A stretch of DNA of 64,000 bases from Vibrio mimicus. GTDB lineage: Bacteria; Pseudomonadota; Gammaproteobacteria; Enterobacterales; Vibrionaceae. How positions within the stretch are numbered: position 1 is the first letter of the stretch; each line of letters begins with the position of its first letter. The stretch is from contig NZ_CP077426.1 in NCBI RefSeq assembly GCF_019048845.1, forward strand, positions 295,501 through 359,500. Reading direction: 5' to 3'. The position numbers were made by a program, and so were the translations under genes. This document shows positions 17,761 to 27,081 of this stretch, in pieces. The notes under the pieces are model-generated. The model searched no databases and was not told where the DNA came from. It saw nothing but the letters and a program-made list of their open reading frames with translations.

Positions 17761-18547
17761 AAGTTTCTCCTTCTGGAATAGCCCAAGTCGTTCCATCAAG
17801 CGCTTTGTTAAAAGCTAAATAAGTAGTTAAGCGTAGTTTGGTATTTGATGTGATAGATTCAATTTCCTGGATAACGTTGGATGGAGATTTTAATTGGCTT
17901 GGACTATTAAACCGATCATAAATACAACTGATGGCTCTCGTGTTATCTCTGTTGGATTTTTTAACTAAGATAATATCTGTTGTATCAACAGAAAGAGAGT
18001 TTTGCAGACTTTTCGCCAATTGTTGTACGGCTTTTTGTTGCGATAGTTCGGGATAGTGGAATTCGATAAATAGATCGATGTCATCACGAATGCCATTTTG
18101 ATTATCGTCAATGCCCAATAAAGATTCTTCTCTTTCTAAATTGGGAATTATTTGGTTCTGAGTCAATTCATCTATTTTATCTTGGTCAGAAACCGGCAAA
18201 TTGATATTTAATTTAAGCCAGACATTATCAGAGCTAGGATTCGCTTTTTGGTTCCACCAGCGAGCCAAATAAAACTGTTGTTGGTATTTAACGATTTGTC
18301 CACCTTGATAAGCTTGTGAATTATTCCAATCGTTGACCTGATCTATATTTAAAATAACCCACCCGTCCCAACTTTTACCATTGGGTTGAGGTTGCTTATT
18401 TATATTCCAATAAGTTGCGACATAAGTGGTACTGTTCAACTCTACAATATCACCAGCGACATAAACCGTATTCTTCTCCCACGTATTCATAGCATGAGCT
18501 ATGCTGCTAAAGAATAAGAAAATCCATATGATGAATCTAAATTTCAT
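17753..18547 (-). CDS. Secreted protein with two chitin-binding-like modules and a Ca-loop-like motif
   Basis: Exported protein of 264 residues, function unknown. Signal peptide about residues 1-19 (ends SSIAHA). Two modules of the CBM5/12 type follow: about 21-68 (TWEKNTVYVAGDIVELNSTT, YVATYWN) and about 72-114 (NDWNNSQAYQGGQIVKYQ, FYLARWWN), with the aromatic pattern of chitin/cellulose binders. Residues 147-158 (DDNQNGIRDDID) resemble a calcium-binding loop. The C-terminal part (about 159-264) matches nothing I can name and has two cysteines. ATG 18547 follows AAGGAG. Base composition is visibly AT-richer than neighbouring genes, and the gene overlaps the hydrolase gene. Likely a partner that brings the hydrolase to a surface or substrate (inference). 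Confidence 0.7.
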   Translation of the reverse strand: MKFRFIIWIFLFFSSIAHAMNTWEKNTVYVAGDIVELNSTTYVATYWNINKQPQPNGKSWDGWVILNIDQVNDWNNSQAYQGGQIVKYQQQFYLARWWNQKANPSSDNVWLKLNINLPVSDQDKIDELTQNQIIPNLEREESLLGIDDNQNGIRDDIDLFIEFHYPELSQQKAVQQLAKSLQNSLSVDTTDIILVKKSNRDNTRAISCIYDRFNSPSQLKSPSNVIQEIESITSNTKLRLTTYLAFNKALDGTTWAIPEGETCE

Positions 18548-18553
18548 AATCAC

Positions 18554-18704
18554 TCCTTGGTAAGAAATTAGTTAAAACTAGATTAGAACAATTTATGAAT
18601 TACATATGAATAAACTTTTATATATCGACCGGTGCGACTTTTTCTCTGGAAGTGAAAAATAAAATGTATCAAAACTGGGATGTTACTGATGCTCTAAACA
18701 ATAT
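18554..18704. other. AT-rich intergenic stretch upstream of the chitin-binding-like gene
   Basis: This is the promoter-side region of the minus-strand two-gene unit. It is AT-rich and holds no open reading frame. I could not fix a convincing promoter pair. The 343-base gap up to rimO is otherwise filled by a dispersed repeat and the rimO terminator. Confidence 0.5.
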
Positions 18705-18812
18705 CTATACCCAAACGGTTTGGAGTTGCAGCTAAACGGTAAGTGAGTTTATCCCCATGAGCATGACAGGGCAGAACGAACGTAACCAATATTGCTAGTT
18801 GGAAGGGTATAG
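18705..18812 (+). repeat. Dispersed Vibrio intergenic repeat, copy B, with terminal inverted repeats
   Basis: 108 bases bounded by CTATACCC (18705-18712) and GGGTATAG (18805-18812), an 8-bp perfect inverted pair. The interior contains TTGGAGTTGCAG and GTGAGTTTATCCCCATGAGC, shared with copy A on the opposite strand. It has no coding capacity, so it looks like a MITE-like or palindromic repeat. Confidence 0.75.
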
Positions 18813-18854
18813 GCGTAGCGGGGGATTTGTGGAGAAGCGTGGCGTTTTCAGGGC

Positions 18855-18882
18855 ATAAAAATGCGGCCAGTTAGCCGCATTG
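18855..18882 (-). terminator. Intrinsic terminator of rimO
   Basis: ATGCGGC (18861-18867) pairs with GCCGCAT (18874-18880). On the minus strand the stem is followed by a run of T. It lies directly after the rimO stop. Confidence 0.85.
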
Positions 18883-18897
18883 AAATGTTGTAAGGTA

Positions 18898-20310
18898 TTA
18901 TTGTGCTTCGTGCAGTACGCTGCCCCACAGGTCGTATTCATCGGCGTGTTCGATCACAACGTTAACCAGCTCACCCGGTTTCAGGTTGGTTTCACCGTTG
19001 AGGTAAACCAAGCCATCAATTTCCGGTGCATCGGCGTAAGTACGGCCGATCGCGCCTTCTTCATCGACTTCATCAACCAGCACTTGCATGGTGCTGCCGA
19101 TGCGTTTTTGCAGTTTGGCAGCACTGATCTCTTGTTGCACCAGCATAAAGCGTTCGAAACGATCTTGTTTCACGTCTTCTGGGATTTGATCTTCAATCTC
19201 GTTCGCTGCTGCGCCTTCAACTGGCGAATACTTAAAGCAGCCAACGCGATCGAGTTGTGCTTCTTTCAGCCAATCGAGCAGGATTTGGAAATCTTCTTCA
19301 GTTTCGCCCGGGAAGCCCACGATAAAGGTGGAGCGGATCACGAGTACTGGGCAGATCTCACGCCATTTTTTGATGCGCTCTAAAGTGCGCTCCGCTTGCC
19401 CCGGACGCTTCATCATTTTTAGAACACGAGGGCTGGCGTGTTGGAATGGAATATCCAAGTAAGGCAGCACTTTTCCTTCTGCCATCAATGGGATGATTTC
19501 ATCCACATGTGGGTAAGGGTAAACGTAGTGCAGACGAACCCAAATGCCCATCTTGCCCAGCTCTTCACTCAGTGCTTTGATGTTATGGCGTACAGGAGAA
19601 CCGTTAGCGAAACCTAAGCTGTGTTTGGTATCCACACCGTAAGCACTGGTGTCTTGGCTGATCACGAGCAGCTCTTTCACGCCAGCGTTTTTCAGACGTT
19701 CTGCTTCACCGATGATTTCACCTACAGGGCGGCTGACTAAGTCCCCACGCATCGATGGGATGATGCAGAAAGTGCAACGATGGTTACAGCCTTCAGAAAT
19801 CTTCAGGTAGGCGTAATGCTTTGGTGTCAGTTTTACCCCGTGATCGGGCACTAGGCTGGTAAACGGGTTATGGGCTGGTTTTGGTGCAAATTGGTGTACA
19901 TGCTCCAACACGTTTTGGTAAGCGTGTGGGCCTGTAATACCGAGTACATTCGGGTGTACTTGGCGAATTTCATCTTCGCGTGCACCTAGGCAGCCAGTCA
20001 CAATCACTTTGCCATTTTCTTTCAGCGCTTCGCCAATGGTATCCAGAGACTCTTGTACCGCACTATCGATAAAACCACAGGTGTTGACGATCACCACATC
20101 AGAATCGTGGTAGCTGTTGACGATTTCATAACCTTCGGTGCGCAGTTGGGTCAGAATGCGTTCTGAGTCCACTAAGTTTTTTGGGCAACCTAAGGAAACA
20201 AAACCAATTTTATTGCCAGTGGTTTGGCTGCCTTGGCTTTGCTCTGCGATGGTTTTTTTCGCCGTTTCCAGAGTCGTGGTTTGATTTGGCGTAAAAGTCT
20301 GAACTGTCAT
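18898..20310 (-). CDS. rimO: Ribosomal protein S12 methylthiotransferase RimO
   Basis: RimO is a radical-SAM enzyme that adds a methylthio group to the conserved Asp of ribosomal protein S12. The 470-residue product has an N-terminal UPF0004 domain ([32 protein letters not shown] supply the three Cys of the auxiliary cluster). The radical-SAM domain follows with [18 protein letters not shown] (CxxxCxxC). A C-terminal TRAM domain (about 400-465) completes it. The first 30 or so residues are a low-complexity extension, Thr/Gln-rich, so a shorter start is possible. It is a single gene with its own terminator. Confidence 0.95.
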   Translation of the reverse strand: MTVQTFTPNQTTTLETAKKTIAEQSQGSQTTGNKIGFVSLGCPKNLVDSERILTQLRTEGYEIVNSYHDSDVVIVNTCGFIDSAVQESLDTIGEALKENGKVIVTGCLGAREDEIRQVHPNVLGITGPHAYQNVLEHVHQFAPKPAHNPFTSLVPDHGVKLTPKHYAYLKISEGCNHRCTFCIIPSMRGDLVSRPVGEIIGEAERLKNAGVKELLVISQDTSAYGVDTKHSLGFANGSPVRHNIKALSEELGKMGIWVRLHYVYPYPHVDEIIPLMAEGKVLPYLDIPFQHASPRVLKMMKRPGQAERTLERIKKWREICPVLVIRSTFIVGFPGETEEDFQILLDWLKEAQLDRVGCFKYSPVEGAAANEIEDQIPEDVKQDRFERFMLVQQEISAAKLQKRIGSTMQVLVDEVDEEGAIGRTYADAPEIDGLVYLNGETNLKPGELVNVVIEHADEYDLWGSVLHEAQ

Positions 20311-20470
20311 TGCTCTGTGTGCTACCTAATTATGTTTATTCGCCCGCCGATTCGATGTTGCAAATACAGGCAACAGAGAACGTGAGCGGGGTCTAAAAAG
20401 TCGGCGAATTATAACTGACGAGAAAAAATTGAATAGAGGCGAAGTGGAAAAAATGAACAAAAAACGGACA

Positions 20471-20497
20471 AAAAAGGAGGCGGCGAAATGCCGCCTC
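20471..20497 (-). terminator. Intrinsic terminator of the sulfide:quinone oxidoreductase gene
   Basis: GAGGCGGC (20477-20484) pairs with GCCGCCTC (20490-20497). The minus-strand T-run is the A-run at 20471-20475. It lies just past the gene's stop codon. Confidence 0.85.
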
Positions 20498-20517
20498 AAG
20501 TTGAGGACAACTCATTG

Positions 20518-21789
20518 CTATTTTGTTCTATGAATTCCAACGGCTCCCATAATGTATTTTTCGTAAATCGGTTCACTGGTGCCGTGTTTGACCTTGCAAA
20601 TGAAGTATTTTTCAAAGGCGATTTTCGCGATGTGTACCCATTGCCCCATCGAGGTCCAGTTGGTATTGCGTGGTGGGTTTTGCGGTAGCGCCACAAAGGC
20701 AGCCCCTTTGTCACCCATATCGGCAAGACACACTGCATTCAGGGTTGGACGAGTGGACATCGGCTCGCCTCTTTCCAGACTGAGGATATTCTCCACAATA
20801 CTGGTGGTCATGGATTCAATCATAAAGCCGGTTTTGGGCGCTCCGACAGGGACTGGGGTTTCTTCTAACGGAGGAATGGCAACGCAAACCCCAGCGGCAA
20901 AAATATCGCGATAGGTCGGATTACATTGGAACTCATCAGTGAAGACAAAACCTTTTGGGTTACACAGTTTCTGCACAGCCGCAATCGCGGGAGAACCTTT
21001 AAAAGGCGGTAAGAACATCGCCATTTTGAACGGCAGATGGTGTTCAAAGTCCACTTCGCCTTTGCGGTTTAGCTCCTCAAAATGCGCGGTATCGGGATCG
21101 AAGCTCGTGGCGCGAGCGTTGCAAATCCATTTGATACCACGGTCGCGGAACTCATGTTCCATCAGTGCTTTCGAGTCGCCGACGCCACCTAGCCCCATAT
21201 GGCCGACATAGGGTTCGCTCGTAACAAAGGTGATCGGAATTTTGTCGCGGATTTTCAGTTTACGCAACTGGCTCTCTAAGGTCAGGATATATTCGTACGC
21301 AGGGCCAAAGCAGCTCGCGCCTTGCATTGCCCCAACCAATACCGGACCGGGGTTCTCGATTAACGCTTGATAAGCTTCATAGGCTTTTACTGCGTGATCT
21401 ACAGTACAAATGGACTGGGTATAACTCGTTTCTGGTCCTGCCCCCGGAACAGTTTCAAAGGCCAGTTTAGGGCCAGTGCAGATGACTAGGTAGTCGTAGC
21501 TATATTGGGTACCATCACCCGCGAGTAGGGTCTTTTCATCGGGCAAGATTTGCGTAACCCCTGTTGGATTAAAAGGGATTTTGAATTTTTTAGCGTAAGG
21601 GGTGAGATCCAAAACCACTTGCTCTTTGGTTCTTTCCCCCAAGGCAACCCAAGGGTTGGAAGGAATAAAGTGAAACTCGTTGTGTTCATTGATCAATATG
21701 ACTTCATGATCTTTTGGGAGCTTTTGTCGTAACTCGTAAACGACTGACATTCCCCCTAAGCCTGCACCGATCACTATGGTTCTTTTCAT
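20518..21789 (-). CDS. sqr: Sulfide:quinone oxidoreductase
   Basis: Flavoprotein that oxidises sulfide to sulfane sulfur and reduces membrane quinone. The 423 residues open with the FAD-binding motif VIGAGLGGMSVVYEL (6-20). All three redox cysteines of the Acidithiobacillus-type enzyme are in place: Cys128 (SICTVD), Cys160 (GASCFGPAYEY) and Cys354 (NAVCLADMGD). Other family blocks are TSEPYVGHMGLGGVGDSK, GAPKTGFMIESM and the amphipathic C-terminal KIAFEKYF membrane-docking region. It is a single gene divergent from pabA across 295 bases. In a vibrio this suggests sulfide detoxification or use of sulfide made by neighbours. The ribosome site GGGGGCAACC is only moderate. Confidence 0.9.
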   Translation of the reverse strand: MKRTIVIGAGLGGMSVVYELRQKLPKDHEVILINEHNEFHFIPSNPWVALGERTKEQVVLDLTPYAKKFKIPFNPTGVTQILPDEKTLLAGDGTQYSYDYLVICTGPKLAFETVPGAGPETSYTQSICTVDHAVKAYEAYQALIENPGPVLVGAMQGASCFGPAYEYILTLESQLRKLKIRDKIPITFVTSEPYVGHMGLGGVGDSKALMEHEFRDRGIKWICNARATSFDPDTAHFEELNRKGEVDFEHHLPFKMAMFLPPFKGSPAIAAVQKLCNPKGFVFTDEFQCNPTYRDIFAAGVCVAIPPLEETPVPVGAPKTGFMIESMTTSIVENILSLERGEPMSTRPTLNAVCLADMGDKGAAFVALPQNPPRNTNWTSMGQWVHIAKIAFEKYFICKVKHGTSEPIYEKYIMGAVGIHRTK

Positions 21790-22090
21790 GGTTGCCCCCT
21801 AATGGATTTAAGTCTTATCTATATTAGCCAAACCTAAATTAATGCTGGTCGATATTAGTCAGGTTGCCATAAAGAAAATGCAGATCAGTGAGTTCCGTCA
21901 TTTCGATAGCATCAAGTGATTTAAAGTGTAGGTGGCTATTGTGGATTTTATGTGTGATTGATTTCATATTTTTCTTTGGTAATCAATGAAATTTCTGCAG
22001 AGCCGTTGGGGGCGATGAGGAGGTTTCGATTGAAAGTGTGGGTGAGATTCGTAGAATGCCACTGATTTCTCGTCACCAAGAAGGATGCTT

Positions 22091-22669
22091 ATGCTGTTGA
22101 TGATCGATAACTACGATTCATTCACCTACAACCTGTACCAATACTTTTGTGAGCTAGGCGCGCAGGTGAAAGTCATACGTAATGATGAGATCGATCTGGA
22201 TGGGATCCGTGCTCTGGCTCCGACACATTTGGTGATTTCTCCGGGACCATGCACGCCTAATGAAGCGGGGATCTCACTCGCGGCGATTGAGGCGTTTGCA
22301 GGACAACTGCCAATTTTAGGGGTTTGCTTAGGGCACCAAGCTATCGCACAGGTATTTGGTGGGCAAGTGGTACGCGCTCGGCAAGTGATGCACGGCAAAA
22401 CCTCCCCCATTCGCCATACGGGGCAGGGCTTATTTAGCGGATTGAATAACCCGCTAACGGTGACGCGTTACCATTCTTTAGTGGTGAAAAATGACACTCT
22501 GCCCGAGTGCTTTGAGTTGACCGCATGGACTGAGCTCAATGATGGCAGCATTGATGAAATCATGGGATTCCAACATAAAACCTTAGCGCTTGAGGCGGTG
22601 CAGTTTCACCCTGAGTCAATTAAGACTGAGCAAGGTCACCAATTGCTTGCTAATTTTTTACGCCGCTAA
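22091..22669 (+). CDS. pabA: Aminodeoxychorismate/anthranilate synthase glutamine amidotransferase subunit
   Basis: Class I glutamine amidotransferase that supplies ammonia to PabB for 4-amino-4-deoxychorismate (folate). The 192-residue product shows [29 protein letters not shown], nucleophile Cys79 in GVCLGHQ, and His173/Glu175 in FHPESI. The ATG at 22091 fits AAGGA with 6-base spacing. An in-frame ATG at 22085 is too close to that site. No pabB or trpE lies nearby, as usual for pabA in vibrios. Some close paralogues serve TrpE, so a dual role cannot be excluded. Confidence 0.92.
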   Translation: MLLMIDNYDSFTYNLYQYFCELGAQVKVIRNDEIDLDGIRALAPTHLVISPGPCTPNEAGISLAAIEAFAGQLPILGVCLGHQAIAQVFGGQVVRARQVMHGKTSPIRHTGQGLFSGLNNPLTVTRYHSLVVKNDTLPECFELTAWTELNDGSIDEIMGFQHKTLALEAVQFHPESIKTEQGHQLLANFLRR

Positions 22670-22782
22670 TCACTCTTTTGGCTTTAGGCAGCGTCTTGCT
22701 TAAGGCGGTTAGATGTATCTTATGATCATGTCCAATCCCTGAGCATTTTCATCATTTGATGCTTTCACGGTGTGTCACAACC

Positions 22783-22798
22783 TCTGATGGCGATCACT
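22783..22798. promoter_or_regulatory. Possible CRP site upstream of argD/astC
   Basis: TCTGA-N6-TCACT matches the CRP consensus TGTGA-N6-TCACA at 8 of 10 core bases. It lies about 350 bases before the gene, which is far for direct activation. Tentative. Confidence 0.3.
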
Positions 22799-22953
22799 TT
22801 TTTTACTTTCTATCAAATATTTAAAATGACTCACTAGGACTTAGCGCTTATTCATAGTGAATTCTGCTATCTCTGCCAGTGATTGATTTACCTGAGTCGG
22901 CCATTCATTTTTCTTCTCTTTATAAAAATAACTTCATAATTAATCTTTTTTGT

Positions 22954-22970
22954 TGCATAAATATCCATTC
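22954..22970. promoter_or_regulatory. Possible ArgR box upstream of argD/astC
   Basis: TGCATAAATATCCATTC resembles the ARG box TGNATWWWWATNCA with one displaced half. Regulation of this gene by arginine would be expected, because the enzyme serves both arginine synthesis and breakdown. Single-site evidence only. Confidence 0.35.
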
Positions 22971-23146
22971 GTGGTGAGCCATTGACAATGTTCTGTATCG
23001 GATACGGGATATTTCACCATTGAAATGGTTAAATAAATGTAAATACAATGCTGCAAATGCTTTAAGTAAATACATAATCTAACACAGAGGCATTTTGTGG
23101 AAGATTTGCTTATCTCTAGGCTTGCGGTATCAAGAGGGAATGGGGA

Positions 23147-24358
23147 ATGACGGTGGAAATGAGTGTGAATCGGGGTTCGTTTGATGAGGTGATGGTGCCT
23201 TGTTACAACCCGATGGAGTTTATTCCGGTAAAAGGTTTTGGTTCACGGATTTGGGATCAGCAAGGTCATGAGTACATTGATTTCGCTGGTGGGATTGCGG
23301 TGAGTTGTTTGGGGCATTGCCACCCTGTGATGGTGCAAGCTCTGACCACCCAAGCCAATAAACTGTGGCATTTAAGTAACGTAATGACTAACGAACCAGC
23401 CCTGCGTTTGGCAAAAAAACTCACCCAAGTGAGTTTTGCCGAAAAGGTCTTTTTTGCCAACTCAGGTGCGGAAGCGAATGAAGCGGCGCTCAAGTTAGCA
23501 CGCCGTTATGCAGCCGATGTGTATGGCCCTGAGAAATCTGAAATTATTGCTTTTAACCAAGGTTTCCACGGACGCACTTTCTTTACAGTCTCTGTGGGTG
23601 GCCAAGCGACTTACTCTGATGGCTTTGGCCCTAAACCGGGTGACATTGTTCATCTGCCTTATAACGATCTGGCTGCGTTGCAAGCACAGATTTCCGATCG
23701 TACCTGCGCGGTAATGATGGAACCACTGCAAGGTGAGGGTGGTATTGTTTCTCCGAGTGCCGAATTTGTGCAAGCGGTGCGCGAGTTGTGTGACAAACAC
23801 AATGCGCTACTGATTTTTGATGAAGTGCAGACGGGGAATGGTCGTACCGGTGATTTCTATGCGTACCAAGGGATTGGTGTGACGCCAGATATTCTGGCCA
23901 CCGCCAAATCTCTCGGTGGTGGTTTCCCAATCGGTGCCATGCTAACTACCGCGAAAATTGCTGAGCACATGAAAGTCGGCGTACACGGTTCGACATATGG
24001 CGGTAACCCATTGGCGTGTGCTGTAGCGGAAGCGGTGGTTGATTTCGTTGCCCAACCTGAAATTCTAGCCGGTGTGAAACAGCGTGAGCAGTGGATGCGC
24101 GCTGAACTCACCAAGCTCAATGAGAAATACCACATTTTCAAAGAGATCCGCGGTAAAGGTTTGTTACTTGGTGCGGCACTCAACGATGAATGGCAAGGCC
24201 GTGCGCGTGACATTCTGGTCGCAGCGGGTAAGCAAGGCTTGATGGTGTTAGTAGCTGGGGCGAGCGTGGTTCGCTTTACGCCATCTCTTATCATCAGCCA
24301 ACAAGAAATAGAAGAAGGTATGGCTCGCTTAGACAAGGCGATCGCCACACTGATGTGA
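23147..24358 (+). CDS. argD: Acetylornithine/succinylornithine aminotransferase
   Basis: PLP enzyme of 403 residues that transaminates N-acetylornithine (arginine synthesis) and N2-succinylornithine (AST catabolism, the AstC role). It shows [36 protein letters not shown] (PLP phosphate site), [37 protein letters not shown] and the PLP lysine in [15 protein letters not shown]. Start at ATG 23147; an ATG at 23159 is an alternative matching the E. coli AstC length. It heads argD-astA-astD. Only one such gene is visible, so it probably does both jobs, as reported for related bacteria. Confidence 0.93.
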   Translation: MTVEMSVNRGSFDEVMVPCYNPMEFIPVKGFGSRIWDQQGHEYIDFAGGIAVSCLGHCHPVMVQALTTQANKLWHLSNVMTNEPALRLAKKLTQVSFAEKVFFANSGAEANEAALKLARRYAADVYGPEKSEIIAFNQGFHGRTFFTVSVGGQATYSDGFGPKPGDIVHLPYNDLAALQAQISDRTCAVMMEPLQGEGGIVSPSAEFVQAVRELCDKHNALLIFDEVQTGNGRTGDFYAYQGIGVTPDILATAKSLGGGFPIGAMLTTAKIAEHMKVGVHGSTYGGNPLACAVAEAVVDFVAQPEILAGVKQREQWMRAELTKLNEKYHIFKEIRGKGLLLGAALNDEWQGRARDILVAAGKQGLMVLVAGASVVRFTPSLIISQQEIEEGMARLDKAIATLM

Positions 24359-24365
24359 TAGCGAT

Positions 24366-24384
24366 GGGCTTGTACTGCAAGCCC
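24366..24384. repeat. Hairpin in the argD-astA gap
   Basis: GGGCTTG (24366-24372) and CAAGCCC (24378-24384) form a 7-bp stem with a 5-base loop. A second small palindrome (AACCTCGGAGGTT, 24393-24405) and a third weak GAACG/CGTTC pair follow. No T-run. They may tune astA relative to argD or protect mRNA ends. Confidence 0.5.
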
Positions 24385-24498
24385 TGACTGCGAACCTCGG
24401 AGGTTTGTGCTATCACTTACTGCAGTTCTAGGTCGAACGGGGATAAAGCGTTCGCCCTATTTTGAAATGCAGAGATTACGCATCGGGAGGGAGTAAAG

Positions 24499-25518
24499 AT
24501 GCTAGTTGTTCGTCCGATTAGAATGGCGGACTATGAGGCGCTACATACCTGCGCTGTCGAGTCCGGCCATGGCTTCACATCATTGCCAGTAGATCAAGAG
24601 CTACTGACCAATCGTATTACCCACTCAGAATACAGCTTTAGCAAACCGAACGTCACCACGCCCGGCGATGAAGGCTATTTGATGGTCGGGGTTGATAGCG
24701 AAACCGGACAAGTGGCGGGTACCACGGGTATTGAAGCCTCAATTGGTTGGGATGTGCCGTTTTATTCCTATCACATCAGCACCATAGTCCACTCGTCACC
24801 TAAATTGGGTGTCAACAATGTGGTGAAGTTGCTGACGTTTGGTAACAACTACACCGGATGCAGTGAAATCTGCACCCTGTTTTTACGCCCCCAATTTCGC
24901 CAAGGCTTGAATGGTCGTTTGATGTCGAAATGCCGTTTTTTGATGATGGCGGAACACTCACACCGTTTTTCCAAAACCATTTTTGCTGAGATGCGCGGCG
25001 TTTCCGATGCCGATGGCAATTCACCATTTTGGAAGTGGCTACAAGAGCACTTTTTCTCGATCGATTTCACTTTGGCCGATTATCTGACCGGAATTGGCAA
25101 AAAAGGTTTTATCGCTGACTTGATGCCCAAGCTGCCAATTTACGTCAACTTGCTGAGCAAAGAAGCGCAAGCGGTGATTGGTCAGGTGCATGAAAACACG
25201 CGACCTGCCTTGGTATTGCTTGAGAAAGAGGGCTTCACCTGTCGCAATTACGTCGACATTTTTGATGCGGGCCCAACCGTGGAATGTGAGCTGAACAACA
25301 TCGAATCGGTGCGCCACTCAGTACGCGCCATTGTTGAAGTGGCAGAGCACTCCAGCTCGCAGAATTTTATTATGTGTAACACCTCGTTTGAGAACTTCCG
25401 CGCTACGGCGGCCAAAGCCGCATACAGCCAGGAAGATAACGCGGTGATCATCTCGCCCAAAGTCGCCGCAGCATTAGAAGTGAGCACTGGGGATTATTTA
25501 CGGATTTTGGCGCAGTAG
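24499..25518 (+). CDS. astA: Arginine N-succinyltransferase
   Basis: AstA transfers succinyl from succinyl-CoA to arginine, the first step of the ammonia-producing arginine succinyltransferase pathway. The 339-residue product starts MLVVRPIRMADYEAL (GNAT-like fold) and has TGIEASIGWDVPFYSYH, CTLFLRPQFRQGLNGRLMSKCRFLMMAEH, and the family block FAEMRGVSDADGNSPFWKWL. The GGGAGGGAG ribosome site lies before the ATG. It follows argD by 140 bases and precedes astD by 9 bases. Confidence 0.95.
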   Translation: MLVVRPIRMADYEALHTCAVESGHGFTSLPVDQELLTNRITHSEYSFSKPNVTTPGDEGYLMVGVDSETGQVAGTTGIEASIGWDVPFYSYHISTIVHSSPKLGVNNVVKLLTFGNNYTGCSEICTLFLRPQFRQGLNGRLMSKCRFLMMAEHSHRFSKTIFAEMRGVSDADGNSPFWKWLQEHFFSIDFTLADYLTGIGKKGFIADLMPKLPIYVNLLSKEAQAVIGQVHENTRPALVLLEKEGFTCRNYVDIFDAGPTVECELNNIESVRHSVRAIVEVAEHSSSQNFIMCNTSFENFRATAAKAAYSQEDNAVIISPKVAAALEVSTGDYLRILAQ

Positions 25519-25527
25519 GGGATTGCC

Positions 25528-26985
25528 ATGACACATTGGATAGCAGGTAATTGGGTGACGGGAACCGGTGAAAAACTGGAATCACATACACCTTATAGCC
25601 ATGAGCTTTTATGGCAAGGCTACAGTGCCAGTGTTGAACAAGTGGAAGCCGCGGTAAACGCGGCTCGCCGAGCGTTCGTGGACTGGAAAAAACGCCCATT
25701 TGCCGAGCGTGAACAGAAGGTGTTGGCCTTTGCGGAATTGGTGAAAGCCAACAGCGAACAGATTGCGCAAGTGATTGCCAAAGAAACGGGCAAGCCTTTG
25801 TGGGAAACGCGCACGGAAGCGGCGTCGATCGCCGGAAAAATCGCGATTTCGATTCGTGCTTATCATGAACGTACCGGTGAAACCGTGCGTGAAGCGGCGG
25901 GTAATCAGCTGGTATTGCGCCATCGGCCACTGGGCGTCATGGCGGTGTTTGGGCCCTATAACTTCCCTGGCCATTTGCCGAACGGACACATAGTGCCTGC
26001 GCTGTTGGCGGGCAATACAGTGGTGTTTAAGCCTTCTGAGCAAACACCTTGGACTGGCGAAGTCTTGATGCAGTTATGGCAACAGGCTGGCTTGCCTGCT
26101 GGCGTGCTCAATTTGGTTCAAGGCTCAAAAGAGACGGGGATTGCGCTAGCGCAATCACGCGGGATTGATGGTTTGCTGTTTACGGGGAGTGCCAATACTG
26201 GGCATCTGCTGCATCGTCAGTTTGCAGGTCAGCCGGACAAAATGTTGGCGCTGGAAATGGGTGGTAATAACCCCATGGTGATTTCGGATCACTATGGCGA
26301 TTTGGACGCGACTGTCTACACCATTATTCAATCGGCGTTTATCAGCAGTGGTCAGCGTTGCACCTGTGCGCGCCGCTTGTATGTGCCACTAGGGACGAAA
26401 GGCGATGTGTTGCTAGAGAAACTGGTTGCGATAACGGCCAAGCTGCGTATTGATCAGCCCTTTGCTGAGCCTGCCCCCTTTATGGGCCCCTTAGTTTCGG
26501 AAGCGGCAGCACGAGCAATTCTCAACGCGCAAGCTCACTTACAAGGGTTAGGCGGAAAAAGTCTACTTGAAGCTCACGCTTTGCATGCGGCGTTTATCAC
26601 ACCGGCCATCATAGATGTGACGGCGATTGAGCGCTTGCCGGATGATGAATATTTCGGACCTTTGCTACAAGTAGTGCGTTATCAAACTTTGGCGCAAGCG
26701 GTAGAGCTTGCCAATGATACCCGATTTGGCTTATCCGCTGGACTCGTCTCGACTGACGATGACGAGTGGGATTACTTTGTCGATCATATTCGTGCGGGCA
26801 TCGTCAATCGTAACCGCCAATTAACCGGAGCCAGTGGTGATGCACCGTTTGGTGGCCCTGGCGCGTCTGGCAATTTACGCCCCAGTGCTTTTTATGCCGC
26901 CGATTATTGCGCTTATCCGATGGCCTCAATGGAGGGGGAGACAACATTGCTTCCTGCCACTTTGAGCCCGGGCGTTGAACTCTAA
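25528..26985 (+). CDS. astD: N-succinylglutamate 5-semialdehyde dehydrogenase
   Basis: AstD oxidises succinylglutamate semialdehyde to succinylglutamate with NAD in arginine breakdown. The 485-residue aldehyde dehydrogenase has [31 protein letters not shown], general-base Glu243 in ALEMGGNNP and catalytic Cys278 in [11 protein letters not shown]. The C-terminal [20 protein letters not shown] is the AstD-type ending. Its start is nine bases after astA, so they are co-transcribed. The hydrolases AstB and AstE that complete the pathway are not in this window. Confidence 0.95.
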   Translation: MTHWIAGNWVTGTGEKLESHTPYSHELLWQGYSASVEQVEAAVNAARRAFVDWKKRPFAEREQKVLAFAELVKANSEQIAQVIAKETGKPLWETRTEAASIAGKIAISIRAYHERTGETVREAAGNQLVLRHRPLGVMAVFGPYNFPGHLPNGHIVPALLAGNTVVFKPSEQTPWTGEVLMQLWQQAGLPAGVLNLVQGSKETGIALAQSRGIDGLLFTGSANTGHLLHRQFAGQPDKMLALEMGGNNPMVISDHYGDLDATVYTIIQSAFISSGQRCTCARRLYVPLGTKGDVLLEKLVAITAKLRIDQPFAEPAPFMGPLVSEAAARAILNAQAHLQGLGGKSLLEAHALHAAFITPAIIDVTAIERLPDDEYFGPLLQVVRYQTLAQAVELANDTRFGLSAGLVSTDDDEWDYFVDHIRAGIVNRNRQLTGASGDAPFGGPGASGNLRPSAFYAADYCAYPMASMEGETTLLPATLSPGVEL

Positions 26986-26999
26986 TCATAATTTACTTT

Positions 27000-27029
27000 G
27001 TGCCTGCGCAGCCAAGTAGGCACTTTTTT
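27000..27029 (+). terminator. Intrinsic terminator after astD
   Basis: GTGCCT (27000-27005) pairs with AGGCAC (27018-27023), followed by TTTTTT. It separates astD from the DUF1338 gene. Confidence 0.8.
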
Positions 27030-27081
27030 CGTCACAGGTTGATATTTCTTACTCTTGCTACAGGACTAACAAGGAGGCGCT

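Larger units (their letters stand above)
22670..23146. other. Long intergenic regulatory region before argD/astC
   Basis: 477 bases without a credible gene. It is AT-rich in its second half and holds the two candidate operator sites listed separately (a CRP-like site and an ARG-box-like site). No terminator hairpin with a T-run was found after pabA. Confidence 0.5.

Noticed and set aside
18880..19383. 167-codon plus-strand frame opposite the 3' part of rimO
   Set aside because: It is antisense to strongly conserved rimO sequence and shows no known domain; it is a shadow of the real gene.
22679..22700. Sigma-54 promoter before argD/astC
   Set aside because: GG and GC elements are not at the required 10-base spacing.
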